Of a DNA stretch of 64,000 bases, positions 28,700-36,630 are shown piece by piece. This stretch comes from Legionella sp. PC997 (lineage in GTDB: Bacteria; Pseudomonadota; Gammaproteobacteria; Legionellales; Legionellaceae), in NCBI RefSeq assembly GCF_014109825.1, contig NZ_CP059576.1:791001-855000 (forward strand), in the 5' to 3' direction. The notes beneath the pieces were generated by a model, which worked only from the letters and a program-made list of their open reading frames with translations, did no database searches and was not told the DNA's origin. The position numbers and the translations under genes were made by a program. Each line of letters starts with the position of its first letter. The stretch's first letter is position 1.

Positions 28700-29326
28700 C
28701 TATTCCGGAACTGCTTTCCTAAATGGCTCTAGAGTTAGACAATGAGCATTGATTTCATTAATAAGAGGATAGTTATCCATTGCAAAATGAAAGCGGTTGG
28801 CATTATAGACTTGAGGGATAAGACAAAGATCGGCCAAAGTTACTGCATCGCCAAAACAAAAGGGCTGGCTCCGTTTGATATTCAATAACTTCGCTTCAAA
28901 GGCATCAAATCCTGCTTTAAGCCAGTGGTGGTACCATTCTGTAACTTGTGATTCATTTGCTTGAAACTGCTCTTTTAATCGATTTAATACTCTTAAATTA
29001 TTTAGTGGGTGCATATCACAGGCTACGATTAAGGCAAGAGATCTTAGGGTCGCTCTATCGAAAGAATTTTGAGGTAATAATGCAGGGTTAGGATACATCT
29101 CATCCAGATAGTCTATGATCGCAAGTGATTGGCTTATAACCTGGCCGTTAATTTCTAAATTAGGTACTAATTCTTGCGGATTTACCTCTCTATATTCAGC
29201 ACTATGCTGCTCACCACCATGATTCACTAAATGAATGTTAATTTTTTCATAAGTGATATTCTTTAGGTTCAGAGCAATACGCACCCGATAACATGCTGTG
29301 GAGCGAAAATAATCATAAAGTTTCAT
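28700..29326 (-). CDS. maiA: Maleylacetoacetate isomerase
   Basis: Zeta-class glutathione S-transferase (208 residues) converting maleylacetoacetate to fumarylacetoacetate in tyrosine breakdown. N-terminal KLYDYFRSTACYRVRIALN carries the zeta-class SSC-like motif (here STAC), and ISQSLAIIDYLDE forms the glutathione-binding part. Its start overlaps the fumarylacetoacetase stop by 14 nt. Confidence 0.93.
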   Translation of the reverse strand: MKLYDYFRSTACYRVRIALNLKNITYEKINIHLVNHGGEQHSAEYREVNPQELVPNLEINGQVISQSLAIIDYLDEMYPNPALLPQNSFDRATLRSLALIVACDMHPLNNLRVLNRLKEQFQANESQVTEWYHHWLKAGFDAFEAKLLNIKRSQPFCFGDAVTLADLCLIPQVYNANRFHFAMDNYPLINEINAHCLTLEPFRKAVPE

Positions 29327-30314
29327 GGCTTATTACCTGTTTAACAACTTGATCAATGGCTCCAAACAAGCTTTTACCGTGTTTATCGAGCATTTCAATA
29401 CGAATTCTATCTCCAAAACGCATAAAAGAAGTTTTTGCTTGGCCCTTTTCTATAATTTCCAACATCCGTCTTTCGGCAATACAAGAAGAACCTTTACTGC
29501 GGTCGAGATTAGAAACAGTCCCTGAACCAATAATAGTCCCGGCACTGAGTACTCTGGTTTTTGCCGCATGTTGAATCAGTTCTGGAAAAGAAAAAGTCAT
29601 ATCAATTCCAGCATTGGGTTGACCAAACAATTGACCGTTCAGATGACTCAATAAGGGTAAATGCACACGTTGTCCATCCCAATCCGTACCTAGTTCATCG
29701 GGAGTAATCGCTACGGGAGAAAAACTGCTCGAAGGTTTGGAATGGAAAAAACCAAAACCTTTTGCCAATTCATCCGGTATCAAATTACGTAATGAAACAT
29801 CGTTGACGAGCATTAATAGTTTAATGTGCTGTCCTGCATTTTTATGGCTTATACCCATGGGAACATCATCTGTAATAACTGCAACTTCTGCTTCAAAGTC
29901 GATACCAAATGCCTCATCCGCAACTGATATGGGATCTCTAGGTCCCAGAAATGAATCAGAACCTCCCTGATACATCAATGGATCAGTCCAGAAATTCTCT
30001 GGTAATACTGCACCCCGAGCCTTGCGTACAAGTTCGACATGGTTCACATAGGCACTGCCATCAGCCCATTGATAAGCACGTGGTAAGGGAGAGGTACATT
30101 GTTGTGGATCAAAATCGAAGGTGTTTTCCAAATAGCCTTCATTAAGTTGTTGGTAAACATACTCTAACTGTTCTTTTACTGCATCCCAATGATCGAGAGC
30201 ATTTAGTAAGTTGGGTGCTATTTGGGGCACAGGTCGTGCAAGAGTCATTGCTTGATTGACGACACATAGCTCACCGTCTCGTGATGATTTTGATTTTAAA
30301 CTGGCAAGTTTCAT
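29313..30314 (-). CDS. fahA: Fumarylacetoacetase
   Basis: Hydrolyses fumarylacetoacetate to fumarate and acetoacetate. Start set at Met 30314, where GAGGAGCTT is a proper ribosome-binding site; the 25 extra upstream codons have none. 333 residues of the FAH fold with metal-binding acidic residues in FEAEVAVITDDVP and the GSGTVSNLD block. The acetoacetate product links it to the ketone-body genes at the end of the window. Confidence 0.93.
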   Translation of the reverse strand: MKLASLKSKSSRDGELCVVNQAMTLARPVPQIAPNLLNALDHWDAVKEQLEYVYQQLNEGYLENTFDFDPQQCTSPLPRAYQWADGSAYVNHVELVRKARGAVLPENFWTDPLMYQGGSDSFLGPRDPISVADEAFGIDFEAEVAVITDDVPMGISHKNAGQHIKLLMLVNDVSLRNLIPDELAKGFGFFHSKPSSSFSPVAITPDELGTDWDGQRVHLPLLSHLNGQLFGQPNAGIDMTFSFPELIQHAAKTRVLSAGTIIGSGTVSNLDRSKGSSCIAERRMLEIIEKGQAKTSFMRFGDRIRIEMLDKHGKSLFGAIDQVVKQVISHETL

Positions 30315-30409
30315 AAGCTCCTCATTTATATACTGGATGAAGCAGAGTGTAAACGAATTTGAAAACACTGGGTTTCCGTTTAGCATCACTTCATTAAATT
30401 ATGAATTTT

Positions 30410-30491
30410 GTCATCCCGCGTAGGCGGGAATCCATCGCTGAATGCCTTTGGCGTCCAATTAGAATTGGATCCCCGCCTACGCGGGGATGAC
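30410..30491. repeat. 82-bp palindromic element
   Basis: Two outer arms GTCATCCCGCGTAGGCGGG and CCCGCCTACGCGGGGATGAC are near-perfect inverted copies, and the centre has AATT-containing symmetry (CCAATTAGAATTGG). It sits between hpd and fahA and may help termination of hpd. The arm sequence recurs at 3459-3482. Confidence 0.8.
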
Positions 30492-30535
30492 AAGGTCACG
30501 AATGATAGTGGCGCTTGGTTAACCAGATGTATTCT

Positions 30536-31585
30536 TTACACAGATTCTTTTAAAGTACCACGTCGGATTTGATCACGTTCAATGGCCTCGAATAGTGCCT
30601 GGAAATTACCTTCACCAAATCCCTGATTTCCTTTGCGATGAATAATTTCAAAAAATACTGGACCAAAGATATTTTCGGTGAAGATTTGCAGTAATAATCC
30701 ATGTTTCGGATCGTGTTCACCATCGATCAGAATTTTTTCTTCTTGAAGTTGTTTGACGGGTTCGTGATGCCAAGGGAGACGATCATGCAACATTTCATAA
30801 TAGGTGTCGGGAACATCAAGGAATTTAACACCTTGTTCTCGTAATGAATGTACCGTCTCGTAAATATTCTCAGTGGTTAATGCGATATGTTGAATGCCTT
30901 CGCCTTTGTATTCGTGAAGAAATTCTTCAATTTGTGAAAAATCATCTTTAGATTCATTTAAAGGAATTTTGATTTTTCCACAAGGACTACCTAAAGCTCG
31001 ACTTAATAAGCCAGTCATTTTTCCTTTAATATTAAAATAACGAATTTCCTGGAAGTTAAAAATGGATTCATAAAATTGAGCCCATTTATCCATATTGCCT
31101 CGGAATACATTATGGGTTAGATGATCAATCATCACCAAGCCATTACCCGCTAATTGTTTATTCGCTTGATGTTCCCAGTGGCCAGAGAAGGGTTGGTGTT
31201 GATCATCAACAAAATAAATCACACTCCCGCCGATGGCTTGAATACCAAGTAAGCCATGATGTGCATGTGCGCAATCTTCAAAAGCTATCGCTCCATGTTG
31301 TAGAGCATATTCAAAAGCTGCTTTAGCATTTTTTACTTTAAATCCCATGGCGCATGCACCGGCTCCATGAGTATTGCTGTGTGTTTCAGCTTGGCAATTT
31401 GTGGCAGCATTCACTATAAATTGAATCTCACCTTGTTGAAATAATGTGATGTCTTGGTTTATATGGTGTGCAGTAGCTTGGAAACCCATATCAGTGAATT
31501 GTTGATGCAGGCGTTTTTTATCTGGACCTGAAAATTCTAGGAAGGCAAAACCATCTAATCCACAAGGGTTGCTGTTTGATTGCAT
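30536..31585 (-). CDS. hpd: 4-hydroxyphenylpyruvate dioxygenase (legiolysin)
   Basis: Iron(II) dioxygenase making homogentisate from 4-hydroxyphenylpyruvate. In L. pneumophila this protein is the legiolysin (Lly) responsible for brown pigment and fluorescence. 349 residues with two vicinal-oxygen-chelate halves; iron ligands appear in the MIDHLTHNV histidine, the GIQHIAL histidine and the GPVFFEIIHRKG glutamate. AGGAGT precedes the ATG. Confidence 0.95.
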   Translation of the reverse strand: MQSNSNPCGLDGFAFLEFSGPDKKRLHQQFTDMGFQATAHHINQDITLFQQGEIQFIVNAATNCQAETHSNTHGAGACAMGFKVKNAKAAFEYALQHGAIAFEDCAHAHHGLLGIQAIGGSVIYFVDDQHQPFSGHWEHQANKQLAGNGLVMIDHLTHNVFRGNMDKWAQFYESIFNFQEIRYFNIKGKMTGLLSRALGSPCGKIKIPLNESKDDFSQIEEFLHEYKGEGIQHIALTTENIYETVHSLREQGVKFLDVPDTYYEMLHDRLPWHHEPVKQLQEEKILIDGEHDPKHGLLLQIFTENIFGPVFFEIIHRKGNQGFGEGNFQALFEAIERDQIRRGTLKESV

Positions 31586-31669
31586 TGTTATTACTCCTTT
31601 AAAAGTATTCGGTACTTAAAAAATCCTTTCCTATGAGACGGGAAAAACAAGACACGTTTGCCTAGGTGA

Positions 31670-31710
31670 CACTGCGAACCCAGGAATTTTTGAAAACCTG
31701 GTTGCGGTGT
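31670..31710. terminator. Imperfect hairpin after the O-methyltransferase gene
   Basis: CACTGCGAACCCAGG pairs imperfectly with CCTGGTTGCGGTG across a 12-nt AT-rich loop. It could end or slow the dehydrogenase-methyltransferase transcript before hpd. No T-run is seen, hence low confidence. Confidence 0.35.
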
Positions 31711-31735
31711 ACATCATAAGGGCTAACGTTATGTC

Positions 31736-32392
31736 TTAAGATGGCTGTACTAAAAATAATCCATCAGCTATAGGTAACAAACTAATAAAAACACGTTGAT
31801 CATTTTTAAGTAATTCATTAAGTTTTCTGATTTCTCTGGTTTGTCCACCCGTTTCATTTTCATCGATTACCTTACCATCCCAGAATATATTATCAATAGC
31901 AATTATTCCCTGAGGCTGAATGAGTTTTAATGCCAGTTCATAATAATTCACGTAATTGGTTTTGTCGGCGTCTATAAAAATAAAATCGAATTTTTGCTCC
32001 CAACCTTCGGCAATTAAAGCATGTAATGTATCTAATGCTCGACCCAGTCGTAATTCAATTTTATGATCCTGTTTCGCTTCTTTCCAAAAAGGATGGGCCT
32101 TGCTTGTCCATTCTGCACTGATGTCACAGGTAATCAGTTTACCATCCTCAGGCAGCATTAAAGACATGGCCAAAGCACTATAACCAGTAAAGGTTCCTAA
32201 CTCCAAAACATTTTTGGCGCGGACTAAACGCAAAAGAAATTGCATAAACTGTGCTTGTTCCGGTGCAACTTGCATGTTTGCAAGTTCCATGGTGGATGTC
32301 ACTTTGCGTAGACCCGTTAAGGAAGGGTGCTCACGCAAAGATTTATCCAGCATGTATTCATAAAGTTCAGGAGTAAGGCTTAAGTGTTTCAT
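31736..32392 (-). CDS. Class I O-methyltransferase (CCoAOMT-like)
   Basis: 218-residue SAM-dependent O-methyltransferase of the catechol/caffeoyl-CoA group: SAM loop ELGTFTGYSALAM, metal-binding region FIDADKTNYVNYYE and the AIDNIFWDG motif. It follows the leucine dehydrogenase gene by 14 nt and precedes hpd, so it might act on a phenolic related to tyrosine degradation. Substrate unproven. Confidence 0.88.
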   Translation of the reverse strand: MKHLSLTPELYEYMLDKSLREHPSLTGLRKVTSTMELANMQVAPEQAQFMQFLLRLVRAKNVLELGTFTGYSALAMSLMLPEDGKLITCDISAEWTSKAHPFWKEAKQDHKIELRLGRALDTLHALIAEGWEQKFDFIFIDADKTNYVNYYELALKLIQPQGIIAIDNIFWDGKVIDENETGGQTREIRKLNELLKNDQRVFISLLPIADGLFLVQPS

Positions 32393-32406
32393 ATCATTCG
32401 TTCTTT

Positions 32407-33480
32407 TTAAGATAATTTCTCTTTTGCCAAATTATCTGCAATTTCGCTAGTGGGTAGATTTTCTTTAACCGACAGAGTGAAGATTTCAGTTAGATGGGTA
32501 TAAATCGCATCAATCTGTTGGTTAATTTGTTCTTCGGGAGTATGAAGATATTTAGATGCAGCAAAAATTAACCCTCCCGCATTAATGACATAGTCTACTG
32601 CAAATAAAATGCCTTTATCATGTAATTTTTTACCATGATAGGTATGAGCGAGCTGGTTATTTGCTGCACCTGCAATAATTGTAGTTTGCAATTGAGAAAT
32701 TGTGATGTCGTTGATAATCGCACCTAATGCACAAGGAGCAAAAACATCACAAGGAACTTTGTGAATTTGATCCGTACTTACAGCTTTAGCACCCAACTCA
32801 GTAACCGCGCGATCGACTGCGGCTGCAGAGACATCAGCCACAGTTAGGGTAGCTCCTAATTCATATAAATGTCGGGCCAATATAAATCCGACATGTCCCA
32901 AGCCTTGGATGGCTACATGAATTCCGTTTAGACTTTCCTTCCCTAGTTTGAAGGCAACTGCGGCTTGGATACCCCGTAGAATACCTTGAGCCGTAGAAGG
33001 AGATGGGTCGCCATCATACTTAGATAAGCTCGCTACATAAGGAGTATGTTCTGCAATAATGTCCATATCTGGTAATTCAGTTCCACTATCCAGAGCAGTA
33101 ATGTAACGGCCATTTAATTCGTGAACAAATCGACCAAATTGATGCATGTACTGAGCTCGATCAAATGGACCTTGAGGTTTTATAATCACCGATTTACCAC
33201 CACCTAATGGCAAGTTCACAGACGCTGCTTTAAAACTCATTCCTCGAGCAAGGCGCATTGCATCTTGAATCGCAGCATAAGTATTAGGATACTCGATAAA
33301 ACGGCAACCTCCTAAAGCAGGCCCCAATTTTGTGTTATGAATGGCGATTATTGCTTTCATTCCAGTTATGGGATCTACTTTAAAATGTAAGTCACCAAAA
33401 CCATGAGAGAGGGCGTAATCGAGGAAATCATCATCGGCTATCATTTGGTTAGTATTTGATATATCGTCCACAGAAATCAT
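32407..33480 (-). CDS. ldh: Leucine/phenylalanine-type amino-acid dehydrogenase
   Basis: NAD-dependent oxidative deaminase of the Glu/Leu/Phe/Val family, 357 residues. Catalytic lysine in LPLGGGKSVI, substrate region GGCRFIEYP and the Rossmann motif IQGLGHVGF. The residues resemble leucine dehydrogenase most, but the cluster context (HPPD, fumarylacetoacetase) leaves aromatic amino acids possible, feeding 2-oxo acids to HPPD. Confidence 0.87.
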   Translation of the reverse strand: MISVDDISNTNQMIADDDFLDYALSHGFGDLHFKVDPITGMKAIIAIHNTKLGPALGGCRFIEYPNTYAAIQDAMRLARGMSFKAASVNLPLGGGKSVIIKPQGPFDRAQYMHQFGRFVHELNGRYITALDSGTELPDMDIIAEHTPYVASLSKYDGDPSPSTAQGILRGIQAAVAFKLGKESLNGIHVAIQGLGHVGFILARHLYELGATLTVADVSAAAVDRAVTELGAKAVSTDQIHKVPCDVFAPCALGAIINDITISQLQTTIIAGAANNQLAHTYHGKKLHDKGILFAVDYVINAGGLIFAASKYLHTPEEQINQQIDAIYTHLTEIFTLSVKENLPTSEIADNLAKEKLS

Positions 33481-33619
33481 TGCTTTTGCTCCTCTTGCAA
33501 ATATTTTGCAGAAGTTATATTCCTATTTTTTGATTAAATCAATGGTACAGTTAATAATTTGGTGTCTTTAGGTATGCTGGTATACACTTATTTATTAATT
33601 CATCAGACTGGAGAGTGTT

Positions 33620-34336
33620 ATGCGCCAAGTGTTTGTGAAAATGCTGATTTTAATGCTAGTTACACCGTTTGCTTTCGCTGCAGAGATTATACCGCCACCT
33701 ATTCCACGCCCTCAATTGGTTCTGGACAAAATTGATTTTCAACTTTCAGCAAAGCAGTGGGTTACAACTCAAACTGCATTATTAGGCGTCAATATTAATG
33801 TGACCCTAACCAATGCTGATTTGGTGAAAGCACGAACTGATATTATGGACCGCTTGAATAAAATTGCAAAAGGCGAGTGGCATTTGACTGAATTCGATCG
33901 ATCCCAGGACAACTCTGGTCTTGAAAAGTTGTATGTTCAAGCACAAGCACGAGTTAATCAAAGCGTGTTAACTGATATTTATAAGAATGCCAAAGACGTG
34001 AGTTTACCTGGGGCAAAATATGAGATTGGCAGTGTCGATTTTAAACCAAGCTTTGATGAAACACAGGCTGTTTTAAGTCAGGTTCGAGAACGATTGTATC
34101 AACAGGTGAATGATGAGCTTGCGCGAATTAATAAAGCTTACCCAGGGCAAAATTATAGCCTTAGCAGTTTGGATTTTATTGAAGGAAACAATCCATCTCA
34201 ACCACGGCCTTATCAAGCTAAGACGATGAATACGATGATGGTAGGCGAGTCAGCCGCTTCAGCACCTGCATTAACTGTCAGTAATGAGTTAATATTAACT
34301 GCAGTGGTTGAGGTTGCCTCAAATAGGAAGCAATAA
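33620..34336 (+). CDS. Periplasmic protein of unknown function
   Basis: 238 residues; signal peptide 1-20 (cleavage after FAFAA or FAF), then a mature domain with alternating strands and helices (LTNADLVKARTDIMDRLNK; VLSQVRERLYQQVNDEL). The layout faintly recalls SIMPL/DUF541 proteins, but the assignment is weak. Monocistronic, with a GAGAG site upstream. Confidence 0.65.
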   Translation: MRQVFVKMLILMLVTPFAFAAEIIPPPIPRPQLVLDKIDFQLSAKQWVTTQTALLGVNINVTLTNADLVKARTDIMDRLNKIAKGEWHLTEFDRSQDNSGLEKLYVQAQARVNQSVLTDIYKNAKDVSLPGAKYEIGSVDFKPSFDETQAVLSQVRERLYQQVNDELARINKAYPGQNYSLSSLDFIEGNNPSQPRPYQAKTMNTMMVGESAASAPALTVSNELILTAVVEVASNRKQ

Positions 34337-34510
34337 ACAACGACCAGAGTGGCTTGTCATACATTGAATCCCATGGGACAAGCCCTATTATGGCAAAATG
34401 TAGGATGTTAATAATAAGAATGTTTAATAACAGGGATGATGGTAACAAGGGGTAGGTAATTAATAGCTGGCTGCTTGTATAAAAACTCGTATTTACACAA
34501 GGGGAATTAA

Positions 34511-35233
34511 TTGTTGGTTGTTGAAAAAATTATTGGGCATCGAGGAGCTTCGGCTTATGCTCCTGAAAATACTTTGGCTTCATTTGATAAAGCTTTGACT
34601 TTAGGATGTCGCTTCATTGAGTTTGATGTAATGTGTAGCGCCGATGGAGAGCCTTTTGTAATCCATGACGATAATTTGAAAAGAACCACGAACGGACGTG
34701 GGGAAGTGGGCTTGGTTGAAGCGAGTTATTTGCAATCTTTGGATGCAGGTTCATGGTTTTCGCGGCAATTTAAAGGCGAATCTATTCCTCATTTTAAAGA
34801 AGTTTTGAAATGGTTATCTTTTGCAGGTGTACAGGCAAATGTGGAAATCAAACCTTATCCGGGTGCAGAAGAACAAACAGCTGTAGCGGTGATGAGTCAT
34901 ATCCAACGGTATTGGCCCCAAGATAAAGAGTTACCTTTAGTTTCCAGTTTTTCTTGGGATGCCCTTGTATTATGCCGCAGTATTGCACCAGAAATGCCTT
35001 TAGGTTTGCTACTTCATGAATGGGATGAGCAATGGCAACAAAAAGCAAAGCAATTGGAATGTTTTTCCATTCATTTTAATCGAAGAGTGTTAACCGAGCA
35101 GCGGGTAAAAGCAATCAAAGCTGCGGGCTATATTCTTTGTGCTTATACGGTGAACCGCAGACGTTTGGCTAATAAATTATTTGGCTGGGGCGTCGATGCG
35201 GTCTTTAGTGATTATCCCGACTTACTCGCATGA
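34511..35233 (+). CDS. ugpQ: Glycerophosphodiester phosphodiesterase
   Basis: Cytoplasmic enzyme splitting glycerophosphodiesters to sn-glycerol-3-phosphate plus alcohol. 240 residues, with the family motif GHRGASAYAPENT, metal ligands FDVMCSADGEPFVIHDD, and the NVEIKP strand. TTG start at 34511 (a second TTG follows directly), preceded by AAGGGGAA. No signal peptide, so UgpQ-type rather than periplasmic GlpQ. It overlaps ugpB by 4 nt (ATGA). Confidence 0.9.
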   Translation: MLVVEKIIGHRGASAYAPENTLASFDKALTLGCRFIEFDVMCSADGEPFVIHDDNLKRTTNGRGEVGLVEASYLQSLDAGSWFSRQFKGESIPHFKEVLKWLSFAGVQANVEIKPYPGAEEQTAVAVMSHIQRYWPQDKELPLVSSFSWDALVLCRSIAPEMPLGLLLHEWDEQWQQKAKQLECFSIHFNRRVLTEQRVKAIKAAGYILCAYTVNRRRLANKLFGWGVDAVFSDYPDLLA

Positions 35234-36507
35234 AAAAAATACTTCTTTATTTATTCATTATCTTTTCTACCTTCTCAGTCCAGGCAAAACGGGTAGAGTT
35301 AATGTTTTGGCATGGAATGGCTGGGCATTTAGGGGAAGAAGTGAGACTTTTGGCTGATGAATTTAATCACAGTCAAAGTCAATACACTATTAAACCGGTT
35401 TATAAGGGCAATTATGTAGAAACATTAACGAGTTTTGCTGCTGCATTTAGAGCACATCACCCGCCTGCGATAGTACAAATTTTTGAAGTGGGTACTGCCA
35501 TTATGGAGTCACCAGAAGGGGTAATCAAACCGGTAGATGAACTTATGCAGGAACAAGGAATAAGCTTACCCAAAGAGGACTTTATTCCGTCTATTCGTGA
35601 GTTTTATAGTAAAAATGGGCACTTGATGGCTTTGCCTTTTAACCTCTCCGTTGCAACTTTGTATTACAACCTGGATGTCCTTGCCAAAGTTGGTTATTCC
35701 CAGGCTAATTTTCCGCGCACCTGGGGTGAAATGGAAGTGCTGGCAAAAAAGTTAAAAAAAGCAGGTTATGATTGTACTTATACTACAGCCTATCCAGGCT
35801 GGGTGCTTTTTGAATCGTTTTTGGCGATTCATGGATTACCTTTGACTCAGGATAATCCCGTTCGCGCCGTGTATGTGACACCACAATTGGTCCGTCATTT
35901 TGAACGTTTGCAGCGTTGGTACTCACTGCATTATTTCAGATATGCAGGCAGAGTTGATGATGCCACCATTTTATTTACTAGTGGGGTTTGCCCCTTATTT
36001 AGCCAATCATCGGGTGCTTATAACAGTTTATCTGCCTTGGTACCGTTTCATATAGGCATCGCTAGTATGCCTTTGGATACCTCAGTAAGTCAGGTGAGGC
36101 ACGCAAATGTTGCCGGAGGAGCTGCGTTATGGGCAGTAGCGGGTCAATCGGAGACTCATTATAAGGGAATAGCCCAATTTTTTGCGTTTATTGCAAAACC
36201 TGAAATACAGAAGCGATGGCATGAGCAAACTGGTTATCTTCCTATAGGTTTACAGGGAATTTATGCGGATATTTTGCAAAGCAGTACTCATCCTACCTTA
36301 TTAATGGCACGTACTGATTTAACAGGGGAGGTTTCGGAAAAACCATTACCTCGCTTTGGGCCACAAAATCAGATTCGCGGTATAAACGATGAAGTCTTAG
36401 AGGCAATGTTTGCAGGGCTTCTGAGTCCGAAGGAAGCGTTGCACGAATCTGCGGTACGTACTGATCATGTGTTGTGGCGCTTTGCTAGGAATACTAAAGG
36501 ACAATAA
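35230..36507 (+). CDS. ugpB: sn-Glycerol-3-phosphate ABC-transporter binding protein
   Basis: 425-residue periplasmic solute-binding protein with signal peptide (1-19, ending SVQA). The N-terminal MFWHGMAGHLGEEV and the FNLSVATLYYNLDVLAKVGY segment are typical of UgpB. It is translationally coupled to ugpQ, but no ugpA, ugpE or ugpC follows; the next gene is on the opposite strand. Membrane and ATPase parts must lie elsewhere, or upstream acquisition was partial. Confidence 0.9.
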   Translation: MKKILLYLFIIFSTFSVQAKRVELMFWHGMAGHLGEEVRLLADEFNHSQSQYTIKPVYKGNYVETLTSFAAAFRAHHPPAIVQIFEVGTAIMESPEGVIKPVDELMQEQGISLPKEDFIPSIREFYSKNGHLMALPFNLSVATLYYNLDVLAKVGYSQANFPRTWGEMEVLAKKLKKAGYDCTYTTAYPGWVLFESFLAIHGLPLTQDNPVRAVYVTPQLVRHFERLQRWYSLHYFRYAGRVDDATILFTSGVCPLFSQSSGAYNSLSALVPFHIGIASMPLDTSVSQVRHANVAGGAALWAVAGQSETHYKGIAQFFAFIAKPEIQKRWHEQTGYLPIGLQGIYADILQSSTHPTLLMARTDLTGEVSEKPLPRFGPQNQIRGINDEVLEAMFAGLLSPKEALHESAVRTDHVLWRFARNTKGQ

Positions 36508-36578
36508 TCAATTAATTCGTTCTGGTCATGAATATATTGGATGGAGTTATACGGATGTTTAATCTACAAATATAAAAA

Positions 36579-36600
36579 AACCTCCGCCGAGGCGGAGGTT
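36579..36600. terminator. Bidirectional rho-independent terminator
   Basis: AACCTCCGCC-GA-GGCGGAGGTT, a perfect 10-bp stem with A-run before and T-containing tail after, between convergent ugpB and the helicase gene. Confidence 0.85.
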
Positions 36601-36630
36601 TAATCTAGGTAAAAGAACACTTATCTCAAT

